A stretch of 64,000 bases of DNA from Curtobacterium sp. SGAir0471 (GTDB lineage: Bacteria > Actinomycetota > Actinomycetes > Actinomycetales > Microbacteriaceae), in the NCBI RefSeq assembly GCF_005490985.1, contig NZ_CP027869.1, forward strand, positions 1,488,001-1,552,000, given 5' to 3'. The position numbers and the translations under genes are program-made. This document shows, piece after piece, positions 7,191 to 15,637 of this stretch (its first letter is position 1; each line of letters starts with the position of its first letter). The notes under the pieces were generated by a model. The model did not search any database. It had not been told where the DNA came from and worked only from the letters and a program-made list of their open reading frames with translations.

Positions 7191-8410
7191 CGGGTTGCCT
7201 CCAGCTCGACCTTGATCCAGCCGGGCTCGCGCCGGTCGAAGGCCTCGTACGCGGCGATGGCGTCGCCGATCGGCTCGTGCTCGGTGATGAGTGCGGTCGG
7301 GTCGAACTGACCCGACGCGACCAGGTCGATGAGCGGCGGCGTGACCGAGTGGTGGTCGCAGTTGCCCATGCGGATCGTCAGGTTCTTGTTCATCGCCTGA
7401 CCGATCGGGTAGCGCTCGGCGGTGGGGCCGTAGACGCCGATGATGCCGATGCGGCCGTACTTCGCGACCGACGCGACCGCCCACTGCGCGACCTGCGACG
7501 GGCCGTCGCCGGGCTTCCACTGCTCGAGGTCGCCGAAGCCGTCCGGCGAGGCGTCGGGCGCGACCTGCTGGACCTCGGCGTCGAACGCTGCGGCGTCCTC
7601 GTCGGACACCGCCGCAGGGCCGCGCTTCGGGCGCTCGGCGTCCACACCGACGGCGTCGATCACGGCGTCCGCGCCGATGCCGTTCGTCAGGTCCTTGATC
7701 GCCTGCACGGGGTCCTCGCGGTTGTAGTCGACGACCTCGCAGTGCTGCGCGAGCGCGGCGGCGAGTCGGGTCTCGTCGCCGTCGACGACGATCACGCGTG
7801 CCGCGCCGAGCTTGTACGCCGACGCGGCGGCGAACTGCCCGACGATGCCGGCACCGAACACCACGACGACGTCGCCGCGGGTGACGCCGGCGAGCTCGGC
7901 GCCGAACCAGCCGGTGGGGAAGATGTCGGAGAGCAGGATCGCCTGCTCGTCGCTGACGTTCTCGGGCAGCGGGTGCATGGTGTTGCGGGCGTACGGCACC
8001 CGGACGTACTCGGCCTGCAGGCCGTTCACCGGACCGGTCGACTGCGGGCCGCCGAAGAAGCTCGTGCCGGCGTCGGGTCCGTTCGGGTTCGCGACGTCGC
8101 ACTGGGCGGTCTTGCCCATCCGGCAGTACCGGCACGCGCCGCACGAGATCGTGGAGTTGATGACGACGCGGTCACCGGCGCTGAACCCGCGGACGGCGTC
8201 GCCGACCTCGGTGACGACGCCGACGGCCTCGTGCCCGAGGATCGTGCCTTCCTCCATCGGCGCCATGGTGCCGCGGACGAAGTGCAGGTCGGTGCCGCAG
8301 ATCGCACTGCGGGTGATCCGGACGATCGCGTCCTCCGGGTGCTGGATGGTGGGCTCCGGGACCTCGTCGAGACGGATGTCCCCGATGCCGTGCCAGACCA
8401 CTGCGCGCAT
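7187..8410 (-). CDS. Zinc-dependent alcohol/formaldehyde dehydrogenase family (MDR superfamily)
   Basis: 407 aa, ATG at 8410. Catalytic zinc ligands are visible in SAICGTDLH and GHEAVGVV. The structural zinc loop is CGACRYCRMGKTAQCD. The NAD-binding motif is VVVFGAGIVGQFAA, and VIDAVGVD follows. A 40-residue insertion (AERPKRGPAA to FGDLEQWKPGDG) and the GGPQ motif are typical of the glutathione-independent formaldehyde dehydrogenase-like branch. It is the first gene of a two- or three-gene operon with the SDR gene (ATGA overlap). Its promoter region (8411-8559) is shared with the divergent DUF3140 gene and holds a repeated GGGGGACACACA. Confidence 0.88.
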   Translation of the reverse strand: MRAVVWHGIGDIRLDEVPEPTIQHPEDAIVRITRSAICGTDLHFVRGTMAPMEEGTILGHEAVGVVTEVGDAVRGFSAGDRVVINSTISCGACRYCRMGKTAQCDVANPNGPDAGTSFFGGPQSTGPVNGLQAEYVRVPYARNTMHPLPENVSDEQAILLSDIFPTGWFGAELAGVTRGDVVVVFGAGIVGQFAAASAYKLGAARVIVVDGDETRLAAALAQHCEVVDYNREDPVQAIKDLTNGIGADAVIDAVGVDAERPKRGPAAVSDEDAAAFDAEVQQVAPDASPDGFGDLEQWKPGDGPSQVAQWAVASVAKYGRIGIIGVYGPTAERYPIGQAMNKNLTIRMGNCDHHSVTPPLIDLVASGQFDPTALITEHEPIGDAIAAYEAFDRREPGWIKVELEATR

Positions 8411-8559
8411 GTCGCTCTCGCTTCCTGTCGTGGGGTGTTCGGGGGACACACAACCCGGGACGGCCTGGACGGAAGCGGAGCGGCGTCCGATCAGCGCACG
8501 GGAACGGGGGACACACAGCGCTGCGTGGACACCCAGGCCGGACGCGTTCGCTGGCGCCC

Positions 8560-8901
8560 ATGAGCGACGACCAGCACGACGAGAAGCAGACCCGTGACGA
8601 CTTCGCCGGTGCGGTGAACATGACCGCGTCCGAACTGAAGAAGTGGCTCGAGACGGACGAGTCGAAGGAGGTCGGGCAGAAGTCCGACGGCGGCGGCGAG
8701 TCGACCGGGCACGAGAGCGGGCGGCACATCGTCCGCATCCTCGAGAAGAAGCAGGGCGACTACACCGACGACGACTACGCGCACATGCGCAAGGTGGTCG
8801 GCTACGTGGCACGCCACTCGAAGCAGGAGCCGAAGGGCGACTCGCACGACTCGAAGTGGCGGTACTCGCTCATGAACTGGGGCCACGACCCGGAGAAGTA
8901 G
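8560..8901 (+). CDS. DUF3140 domain-containing protein
   Basis: 113 aa, ATG start. The motifs FAGAVNMTASELKKWLETDES, GHESGRHIVRILEKK and MRKVVGYVARHSKQEP with the C-terminal YSLMNWGHDPEK are the hallmark of DUF3140, a small charged protein family of unknown function that is often called DNA-binding without direct proof. It is highly charged, with no membrane segment, and is divergent from the ADH-SDR operon. Confidence 0.88.
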   Translation: MSDDQHDEKQTRDDFAGAVNMTASELKKWLETDESKEVGQKSDGGGESTGHESGRHIVRILEKKQGDYTDDDYAHMRKVVGYVARHSKQEPKGDSHDSKWRYSLMNWGHDPEK

Positions 8902-8932
8902 ACCGTCCGACGGCATCGGGCAGAATGGGGTC

Positions 8933-9142
8933 GTGGACGACTCCGGCATGCCCCGCTTCCGCCGCATCTGGTCGACGATCCAGGTCGGCGTGCTCGCCGC
9001 TGCCGTGGTGTTCTGCGTCGTGATGCTCGTGATCGGGCAGGGGAAGCTCGACCGCGTCTACGCGGTCGCCGCCGTGTTCTTCGGCCTGGCGCTGGTCGGC
9101 CACGCGACGTACCTCTGGCTGCTGGCTCGCGCCCGGCGCTGA
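8933..9142 (+). CDS. Small two-helix membrane protein
   Basis: 69 aa, GTG start. CAGAAT lies six bases before the start, so the message may be leaderless. Two hydrophobic segments are evident, about residues 15-34 (TIQVGVLAAAVVFCVVMLVI) and 41-63 (VYAVAAVFFGLALVGHATYLW), with a basic N-terminus and a basic C-terminus (RARR). No named family is recognised. Confidence 0.75.
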   Translation: MDDSGMPRFRRIWSTIQVGVLAAAVVFCVVMLVIGQGKLDRVYAVAAVFFGLALVGHATYLWLLARARR

Positions 9143-9152
9143 GCGGCGGACG

Positions 9153-9196
9153 GACGGGAGGCGCGTGGCGGGTCCGCCACGCGCCTCCTGGCCGTC
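9153..9196. repeat. Dispersed palindromic repeat, copy R3
   Basis: The core arms AGGCGCGTGGCGG (9159-9171) and CCGCCACGCGCCT (9174-9186) are exact reverse complements with a two-base loop; the outer GACGG/CCGTC extends the stem imperfectly. It lies between the converging 3' ends of the small membrane protein gene and the GH16 pseudogene. Confidence 0.85.
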
Positions 9197-9197
9197 G

Positions 9198-10076
9198 TCA
9201 GGACTGCTGCCAGACGCGCACCCAGTCGACCAGCATCTGCTGCGGGAACCGCGTGGTCGCGTCCGGCGACCCCGGCCACGTGCCGCCGACCGCGACGTTG
9301 AGCAGCACGAAGAACGGCTTGTCGAACACCCACGGCGACGACCCGACGTCGGCGCGGGTGACGGTGCGCTGCGCGACCCCGTCGACCGTCCAGGTGACGG
9401 ACCCGGGCCGCCAGTCCACGCCGAACACGTGGAATGCGTCCGCCCAGGCCGCGCCGCCCGGGAGCGTCGCCGCGGCGGACAGCCCGTTCGCCCCGGAGTA
9501 GCCGGGGCCGTGCACCGTGCCGTGGACGGTGCCGGGCTCGTACCCGACGTTCTCCATCACGTCGATCTCGCCGCAGGCGGGCTAGCCGACCTGCCCGATG
9601 TCCGCGCCGAGCATCCAGAACGCGGGCCAGATGCCCTGCCCGCGCGGGATGCGGATGCGGGCCTCGATCCGGCCGTACTGCGCCGTGAAGGTGCCCTCGG
9701 TCTTCAGCCGGGCAGAGGTGTACGAGCCGTCGGCCTCCCGTCGCGCGGTGATGACGAGGTTGCCGGCGCCGTCCAGCGCGCTGTTGCGGCGCGAGTCGGT
9801 GTAGGTCTGCAGTTCGGCGTTCCCCCACCCGCCGGCACCGGTGTCGAACCGCCAGATGCCGGGATTGGGGGCGGTGCCGGCTGCGCCGTCGAACTCGTCG
9901 GCGGCGAGCAGCACGTCGCCCGAGGTCGTCGTGGTCGCTGCCTCGGCGTGCCCGTCGGCAGTCAGCGCCGCGGTGGCGGTGGCCGTCGCGACGGCCGCGC
10001 CGCCCAGGCCGAGCGTCAGGAAGCGTCGCCGGTCGACGACGTGGTCGGTGTCGGTCGGCTGGTGGTCGTGCGGCAT
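9198..10076 (-). pseudogene. GH16 family beta-glucanase gene interrupted by one in-frame TAG stop
   Basis: Both halves are in one frame: codons 1-164, a TAG at 9582-9584 (codon 165), then codons 166-292. The N-terminus has a twin-arginine signal (DRRRFLTLGLGGAAVA), so the product would be exported folded. The second half carries the GH16 catalytic motif CGEIDVMENVG right after the stop; family members have Trp just before it (GWPxCGEIDVME), so the stop looks like a TGG to TAG change. Later motifs FHVFGVDWRPGSVTW and LLNVAVGGTWPG are intact. GH16 enzymes of this type cut beta-1,3/1,4-glucans (laminarin, lichenan). No other damage is visible, which suggests a very recent mutation or a sequencing error. 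Confidence 0.88.
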
Positions 10077-10186
10077 GTCGTGGTCCCTGTCCTCGCGCCC
10101 GTCGACGGACGGGACGCACGATCATCACCCGTGATCGGGCCGACGACCAGTCCGCACTTCGAGGGACAACTGCGCGGGGCGAGTCG

Positions 10187-11497
10187 TCAGGGGCGGTAGC
10201 CGACGCAGAGCACGGTGACGTCGTCGGGGTGGTCGCCAGCGTGGGCGAGCTCGGCGATGCCATCGACCAGCTGCTGCGGGTGGTCGCGCTCGGCGACCCA
10301 CGCCTCGAACCGCTCGAGCGAGTCGAGGTCGCCGCCGAACAGGTCCAGCACGCCGTCGCTCACCGTGACGATGACGTCGCCCGACTCGAGGAAGGTGTCC
10401 TCGGCGGTCCATGCCGTGCCGACACCGATCGGCAGGTGGCCGGAGCGCAGGGCGCGGACCGTGCCGTCGGCGCTCCGGAGCACGGTCAGGCCGTGCCCGG
10501 CGTCGACCCACCGGGCGTGGCCGTCGCGGTCCACCCGGACGTGGAAGCACGTGGTGAACTGCCCGCTCGTCAGGTCGGACGTGCCGGTGGCGAGCCCGGT
10601 CGCGGCGCGGCGGACGGCGACCGCAGGGTCGTCCTCGTCGACCGAGCTGCGGACGAGCGAGCGGACGGCCGCGGCGATCATGCCGGCACCGACTCCCTTG
10701 CCCATGACGTCGCCGAGCGTGAACGCGGCTCCACCGGGCGTCGGGAACCAGTCGTAGAAGTCACCGCCGACGGTGCGGGCCGGGATGCAGACGCCCACGG
10801 CGCGGAGCTCCTCGGGCAGGCCGGCGGTGGTGGTCGGCAGGAGGGACTGCTGCACGAGGGCCGCCCGGTCGATCTCGCCCTCGGCCACGCGACGGCGACG
10901 CTGCACCGCGGCGAGCTGCAGGCCGGCCTGGCGGGCGAGCTCGTTCGTGACGGCCGCCGTGGCGCCGAACACGAACACCACGATGAACAGCCGCACGAGC
11001 TCACTCGGTCGGGGTTCCGTCGGCGAGATGGCGTACGAGAGCAGCAGCGTGCCGGTCGTCCCGAGCACCGGCCACACCACGTGCCGTCTGCCCGGGTTCG
11101 CGGCGACCCAGACCACGGGCAGCACCACGATCGCGGTGAAGACCGAGGCGGCATCGCCGGTCCCGTACCGCAGGAACCCGACGGCGAAGAAGTCGACCGC
11201 GGGCACGAGCAGCTCGACCCGCATCGCCCACGACCACCGTGCGGCGACCGCGGCGAACACCAGGCCCGCGAGCGCGATCGCGACGCCGCTCCACATCACC
11301 GGCGCGTCGGTGACGTCGAGCCAGGGCGAGAACGTGCTCCCGACCGCGGCCCCGACGATCAGCGCGGCGATGATGGTCTGCTTCGCGAGCGGTGCCCAGG
11401 ACGTGCGGAGGCCGGCGAGCACGATCGGACCGGTGTCGTCGCGCACGCTGGTCGTCCACGTCGCCGCCGACGACGGGCGGTCAGCGGTGCTCGTCAC
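10187..11497 (-). CDS. Membrane-anchored PP2C/SpoIIE-type serine phosphatase
   Basis: 436 aa, GTG start at 11497. The first ~190 residues contain about six hydrophobic segments (for example TIIAALIVGAAVG, VAIALAGLVFAAVAA, LFIVVFVFGATAA). A short coiled-coil linker follows (AVQRRRRVAEGEIDRAALVQQ). The SpoIIE/RsbU phosphatase domain then begins at LLPTTTAGLPEELRAVGV, with RTVGGDFYDWF, TLGDVMGKGVGAGMIAA, VTVSDGVLDLF and HPDDVTVLCVGY. These aspartates bind the Mn/Mg pair. Such enzymes dephosphorylate STAS anti-anti-sigma proteins; the STAS/kinase pair at 28841-29589 is a possible but unlinked partner. No classical sensory domain is seen beyond the membrane region. Confidence 0.88.
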   Translation of the reverse strand: MTSTADRPSSAATWTTSVRDDTGPIVLAGLRTSWAPLAKQTIIAALIVGAAVGSTFSPWLDVTDAPVMWSGVAIALAGLVFAAVAARWSWAMRVELLVPAVDFFAVGFLRYGTGDAASVFTAIVVLPVVWVAANPGRRHVVWPVLGTTGTLLLSYAISPTEPRPSELVRLFIVVFVFGATAAVTNELARQAGLQLAAVQRRRRVAEGEIDRAALVQQSLLPTTTAGLPEELRAVGVCIPARTVGGDFYDWFPTPGGAAFTLGDVMGKGVGAGMIAAAVRSLVRSSVDEDDPAVAVRRAATGLATGTSDLTSGQFTTCFHVRVDRDGHARWVDAGHGLTVLRSADGTVRALRSGHLPIGVGTAWTAEDTFLESGDVIVTVSDGVLDLFGGDLDSLERFEAWVAERDHPQQLVDGIAELAHAGDHPDDVTVLCVGYRP

Positions 11498-11590
11498 GCC
11501 GTCGAGTCAACCCCGGCGGGGGCGGACAGGCAACCTGTGGACCATCTCCGGGCGTGTTGAGCCACGCTCATCGGATGGACGGTCGCGGGC

Positions 11591-11854
11591 TCAGAGCCCG
11601 AGTCGGAACGCCAGCGGGACGAGCAGCCCGGCGACCCAGACGAGCACCATCACGAGGGCACCGGCCGCGAGCCACCGACGGCGCCGCCGGAGCTTCGGAC
11701 TCCGGTCCTCGCCCCACATCTGCGCCCGGACCAGGGTGCGGTTCGCCTGCTCGACGACCCTGCGGACCTCGGGGTCGTCCAGTGGCAGCGACCCGGACCG
11801 GGCGTGCTCGGCGATCGCCGTCGCTTCCTCGACGGTCAGCTCGTCCTTCGGCAT
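11591..11854 (-). CDS. Small membrane protein with one C-terminal transmembrane helix
   Basis: 87 aa, ATG at 11854. The N-terminal ~55 residues are soluble and helical (LTVEEATAIAEHARSG, VRRVVEQANRTLVRAQ). They are followed by a basic cluster (KLRRRRRW) and one membrane helix (AAGALVMVLVWVAGLLVPLA). No family is recognised. It is divergent from the SDR gene at 11950. Confidence 0.65.
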   Translation of the reverse strand: MPKDELTVEEATAIAEHARSGSLPLDDPEVRRVVEQANRTLVRAQMWGEDRSPKLRRRRRWLAAGALVMVLVWVAGLLVPLAFRLGL

Positions 11855-11949
11855 GCGCCCATCGTCGCACCCCGTGGTCGCGGGCGGGAAGAGTCGATCG
11901 TCCCCCGGCCTGGACACCACCGCAGCAGCCTCCGGGTACCAACGCAGAC

Positions 11950-12912
11950 ATGACCAAACGGTTCCGCGGGAAGATCGTCGTCGTCACGGGTGCCTCGAGC
12001 GGCATCGGGAGGGCCGCAGCCCACGAGTTCGCCCGACAGGGCGCCACGCTCGTGCTCGCGGCCCGGGGGGAGCAGTCCCTCGAGGCCGCCGCCGCCGAGT
12101 GCCGTGCTCTCGGCGTCGAGGCCGTCGCAATCCCCACCGACGTCGCCGACGAGCACGCCGTGCAGACCCTGGTCACCACCACGACCGCCCGCTTCGGTCG
12201 GATCGACGTGTTCGTCGGCAACGCCGCGCTGTTCGTCTACGCGCTGTTCGAGCAGACCCCGACGAAGGCCTTCAAGCGCGTCGTCGACACGAACCTCTAC
12301 GGACACCTGCACGCGATCACCGCCCTGCTGCCGCACTGGAAGCAGCGTGGGAAGGGGACCTACGTCCTGGTCGGCTCCATCCAGTCGCTGCTGTCCGCGC
12401 CGTACCAGTCGGCGTACGTCACCAGCAAGCACGCCGCCCTCGGCCTGGTCGACGTGCTCGGCGACGAGTACGCCGGTACCGGCATCCGGTTCACCGCCCT
12501 GCTGCCCTCGACGATCGACACCCCGATCTACCAGAACGGCGCCAACTACACCGGGAAGACCTCGCACCCGCTGCCGCCCACCGTCTCGGTCCAGCGGGCC
12601 GGAAGGGCCGTCGTGCAGGCCGCGCTGCACCCGAAGCGCTACCGGTTCGTCGGGCGGGTCCAGGCGTCGCTCGTCCCGCTGCAGTACGTCTTCCCGGGCC
12701 TGTTCCACCGGATCACCAAGCCGATGGTCGAGACGTTCGCGCTGCGCGGCAGGGGCGTGCCCAGCGACGGGAACCTCTACGCCCCGGCCGACGCCCACAA
12801 CGCCACCGACGGCGGCTGGGTCGCGAAGCGCCGTCGCGTCACCCGTCCGCTCGTCTGGGCGGGCATCGCCGCCGTGATCGGCACGGCGCTGCTCGGCCGC
12901 CCACGCCGCTGA
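11950..12912 (+). CDS. SDR-family oxidoreductase with C-terminal membrane-associated tail
   Basis: 320 aa, ATG start. The Rossmann motif is VVVTGASSGIGRAAAHEF; the catalytic residues are in VGSIQSLLS and YQSAYVTSKHA. The N-terminal ~200 residues are a classical short-chain dehydrogenase. The C-terminal ~60 residues (RRRVTRPLVWAGIAAVIGTALLG) end in a hydrophobic stretch flanked by arginines, a likely tail anchor that is common in the SDR group annotated near lipid metabolism. The substrate is unknown. TACCAA lies seven bases before ATG. Confidence 0.85.
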   Translation: MTKRFRGKIVVVTGASSGIGRAAAHEFARQGATLVLAARGEQSLEAAAAECRALGVEAVAIPTDVADEHAVQTLVTTTTARFGRIDVFVGNAALFVYALFEQTPTKAFKRVVDTNLYGHLHAITALLPHWKQRGKGTYVLVGSIQSLLSAPYQSAYVTSKHAALGLVDVLGDEYAGTGIRFTALLPSTIDTPIYQNGANYTGKTSHPLPPTVSVQRAGRAVVQAALHPKRYRFVGRVQASLVPLQYVFPGLFHRITKPMVETFALRGRGVPSDGNLYAPADAHNATDGGWVAKRRRVTRPLVWAGIAAVIGTALLGRPRR

Positions 12913-12984
12913 CGCACCGGGGCCACCGCCGGACGGGAGGCACGTGGGGACCCGGTCCGACCGCGCGCCGACCGGGCCACCGCC

Positions 12985-13026
12985 GGACGGGAGGCGCGGG
13001 ACCGTCCGGTGCCGTGCCTCCCGTCC
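12985..13026. repeat. Dispersed palindromic repeat, copy R4, with a duplicated left arm upstream
   Basis: GGACGGGAGGC (12985-12995) pairs with GCCTCCCGTCC (13016-13026). The left arm and its flank (GGCCACCGCCGGACGGGAGG) are repeated at about 12921-12940. A small hairpin CCCGGTC/GACCGGG (12951-12976) lies between the two left arms. The whole block fills the gap between the SDR gene and the reverse transcriptase gene. Confidence 0.8.
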
Positions 13027-13053
13027 GTCGCCTGCTCGCCGTACGCTGAACGG

Positions 13054-14538
13054 GTGGAGTTCCCGGGGGAGGCGGCCGACGCGCGCGACGCGTCGACCTC
13101 TCCGGGGTCACCCCGGGACACGCAGGACCAGCACGACGACACGCCCCGAGCGGGAGAGCGCGCTCCGCGCGCCACGCCGCACGGAGGCACCGACGGGTCC
13201 CCCGGGAACCCCACGCCCCTGTCCGTCGTCGCGTCGGCGCTCGCCGACGCGTTCCTGACCGCCGACCGCTGGGCCGTCGACGAACTGACCGCGGCCGGGT
13301 ACGCCGTCGTCGGCGTGGAGCGCGCCTACGTCGGACGAGCCGTGTCGGCGGCGCTCGACGCGTACCCGCGACCGCCCGCCGACGCGCCCCGCCAGCTCGC
13401 CGGGGTGCTCGCCGCGAACCCACGGCTCGCCGCCCTGCACCGCTCCCGCGAGGCCCGGCGTCCGGTCCGCGTCCTCGCCCGACGAGCGACCGCCGTCCGG
13501 GCGCGCCCCGTCACCGACAGCCCCCTGCTCGTCGACACGCTCCCGGAGCTCGCGCGGGCGCTCGACGTGACCGTCGGCCGGCTGCTCTGGCTCGCCGACA
13601 CCCGGGCGTGGAACCGGCACGCCCCGGCGGGCAGTCCCCTCCACCACCTCCGGCACGAGTGGGTCGTCCGCCCCGGGCGGGTCCCGCGGCTGCTCGAGAA
13701 GCCGATGGACCTGCTCCGCCGGACCCAGCGGACGGTGCTGGACGGACTGCTCACCCGACTGCCGGTGCACGACGCCGCACACGGCTTCGTGCCCGGCCGC
13801 AGCGTCGTCACCGGTGCCGCCGTGCACACGGGCCAGCAGGTCGTGCTCACCGCCGACCTCACCACGTTCTTCGCCACCGTCAGCGCCCCGACGGTCTACG
13901 GCGTATTCCGGTCCGCCGGTTTCGCCGAACCGCTCGCGCACGTGCTCACCGGCCTCTGCACCCACCGTGTCCCGCCGCACGTCCTCGCCAGGATGCCCGC
14001 CGGTGGGACGCCCGAGGAACGGGCCGCCCTGCGCGAGGCGCTCGCCGTCGCCCACCTGCCGCAGGGTGCGCCCACGTCGCCGGCGCTCGCCAACACGGCG
14101 CTCCGGCACCTCGACGCGCGGCTCGCCGGCTGGGCGTCGGCGGCCGGCGGTCGCTACACGCGGTACGCCGACGACCTGACCTTCAGCGGTGACGACCGGC
14201 TGGCCGCCCGGTCCGAGGCCTTCCTGCGCGGGGTCGAGCGGATCGTCGCGGACCAGGGCCACCGGCTCAACCCGCACAAGACCCGCGTCCGCCGGAGGGG
14301 CACCAGGCAGTCGGTGACGGGTGTCGTGGTCAACGACCTCCCGTCGCCCGGGCGGCGCGAGGTCGACCGCCTGCACGCGGTCCTGCACAACTGCGTCGTG
14401 CACGGCCCGGCGTCCCAGGACCGCACCGGCCACCCGGACTTCCGCGCGCACCTGCTCGGTCGGATCGGCTGGGTCGAGCAGGTGCACCCCGGTCGTGCCC
14501 GCCGGCTGCGCGAGGAGTTCGCACGCATCCGCTGGTGA
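13054..14538 (+). CDS. Retron-type RNA-directed DNA polymerase (reverse transcriptase)
   Basis: 494 aa from GTG 13054, placed six bases after TACGCT; an earlier start at 13009 would lie inside a palindrome. Residues 1-65 are low-complexity. A roughly 110-residue N-terminal region follows, then LPELARALDVTVGRLLWLAD. The RT core follows: DLLRRTQRTVLDG, VHDAAHGFVPGRSVVTGA, ADLTTFFATV (Asp268), LPQGAPTSPALAN (335-347), YTRYADDLTFSG (YADD 371-374), NPHKTRVRRRGTRQSVTG and VTGVVVN (421-427). The palm has all three catalytic aspartates. PVHDAAHGF, YTRYADDLTFS and VTGVVVN are typical of retron RTs, especially the myxobacterial Mx162 type. No fused effector domain is seen and no msr-msd RNA is recognised. 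Known retrons use RT plus ncRNA in phage defence; that role here is inference. Confidence 0.88.
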   Translation: MEFPGEAADARDASTSPGSPRDTQDQHDDTPRAGERAPRATPHGGTDGSPGNPTPLSVVASALADAFLTADRWAVDELTAAGYAVVGVERAYVGRAVSAALDAYPRPPADAPRQLAGVLAANPRLAALHRSREARRPVRVLARRATAVRARPVTDSPLLVDTLPELARALDVTVGRLLWLADTRAWNRHAPAGSPLHHLRHEWVVRPGRVPRLLEKPMDLLRRTQRTVLDGLLTRLPVHDAAHGFVPGRSVVTGAAVHTGQQVVLTADLTTFFATVSAPTVYGVFRSAGFAEPLAHVLTGLCTHRVPPHVLARMPAGGTPEERAALREALAVAHLPQGAPTSPALANTALRHLDARLAGWASAAGGRYTRYADDLTFSGDDRLAARSEAFLRGVERIVADQGHRLNPHKTRVRRRGTRQSVTGVVVNDLPSPGRREVDRLHAVLHNCVVHGPASQDRTGHPDFRAHLLGRIGWVEQVHPGRARRLREEFARIRW

Positions 14539-14611
14539 CCGGTCGGCCAGCGGTGCGGTCGGGCCTGTCCGGAAAGCGAACGTGATCCGCCGGTCCTGAG
14601 ACGATGCGAGC

Positions 14612-15580
14612 GTGACTGTGCAGGCAGCGGGGTCCGACCGCCCCACGTTCCGCCGGTTCCGGGTGGAGGCCGCCAGCGAGGACCGGGGCGACGAACTCGA
14701 CACGATCTACGGGACGGCCGGCGGGATCGACAGCGCCCTCGACACCTTCCGCTACCTCGGCGCCGGCGACACCGAGGTCTCGGTCCGACGTGCCGAGGTC
14801 GAGGGGACGCGCGCCGGCACCATGCGGCCCCGCGACGAGCACATCGTCTTCTGGGTCGGGGACGGCAGCGCGACCATCGAGGACCTCGCGACCGGCGACG
14901 CACTCGACGTGCAGCCGGGCGTGCCGGTCCTGCTCTCCGGCTCCCGCTCCTACGCCTTCACCGCGGACGTGCGCACGGTGACGATGGTGCACCTGTCCGA
15001 CCGTGTGCTCCGCCGGGCGCTCGTGCGCCGGGGGCACGTCCCGACGGGTCCGGTCGTCCTCGCGCTCGAGTCGGCGGACGAGTCCGCCCGGCGGACCCTG
15101 CGCGACGTGATCCGTGCTCACGGCGGTCCGGTGATGGACGCGGCGCTCGCCGACGCCGCCCGCCAGGCCGTCAACGCCGAGATCGCTGACGCCGTCGTGG
15201 CCGCCTTCCCGGTGATCCCGAACGTGGCGCCGACCGCGCGTGGCTCCGCGGCGCGCGCGGTGGAGTGGATCCGCACGCACGCCGACCAGCCCGTGACGCT
15301 CCGGGACATCGCGGACGCCGTCGGGATCAGCGAGCGCGGGCTGCAGAACGCGATGCACCGGCGGTTCGGGGAGTCGCCGATGGCGCGGCTGCGCGCCGAG
15401 CGGCTCGACGGCGCTCGACGCGACCTCGAGGGCTCCGGCGGTGAGCTCCTGGTGGCCGACGTCGCGCGGCGGTGGCAGTGGGCGCACCTCGGCCGGTTCG
15501 CGGCCGCCTACGCCGAGCGGTTCGGCGAGCACCCGAGCGACACCCTCCAGCGGAGTCGGCGGGACGACGCGCTGCGGTGA
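14612..15580 (+). CDS. AraC-family transcriptional regulator
   Basis: 322 aa, GTG start. The N-terminal cupin-like domain runs to about residue 200 (HIVFWVGDGSATIEDLATGD, VPVLLSGSRSYAFTADVRTV). The C-terminal AraC domain has WIRTHADQPVTLRDIADAVG, ISERGLQNAMHRRFGESPMARL and VADVARRWQWAHLGRFAAAY, ending FGEHPSDTLQRSRR. It has the same length as the regulators at 993-1961 and 16968-17936. It is transcribed in the same direction as the RT gene 73 bases upstream, but its own spacer makes an independent promoter likely. Confidence 0.9.
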   Translation: MTVQAAGSDRPTFRRFRVEAASEDRGDELDTIYGTAGGIDSALDTFRYLGAGDTEVSVRRAEVEGTRAGTMRPRDEHIVFWVGDGSATIEDLATGDALDVQPGVPVLLSGSRSYAFTADVRTVTMVHLSDRVLRRALVRRGHVPTGPVVLALESADESARRTLRDVIRAHGGPVMDAALADAARQAVNAEIADAVVAAFPVIPNVAPTARGSAARAVEWIRTHADQPVTLRDIADAVGISERGLQNAMHRRFGESPMARLRAERLDGARRDLEGSGGELLVADVARRWQWAHLGRFAAAYAERFGEHPSDTLQRSRRDDALR

Positions 15581-15637
15581 CGCTCGGACGCCGCTCGACG
15601 GTGGCGCCGGGACGCCACCCCGGCTAACCTCACCGCC

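Noticed and set aside
12913..13053. Assigning R4 as the msr-msd RNA of the retron-type RT
   Set aside because: R4 belongs to a dispersed repeat family found next to unrelated genes, and no canonical msr stem-loops or priming guanosine could be identified. Kept only as a hypothesis.
13009..13053. Upstream ATG (13009) as the start of the reverse transcriptase
   Set aside because: It lies inside palindrome R4, and the -10 box TACGCT at 13042-13047 would then be downstream of the start. GTG 13054 fits a leaderless start.
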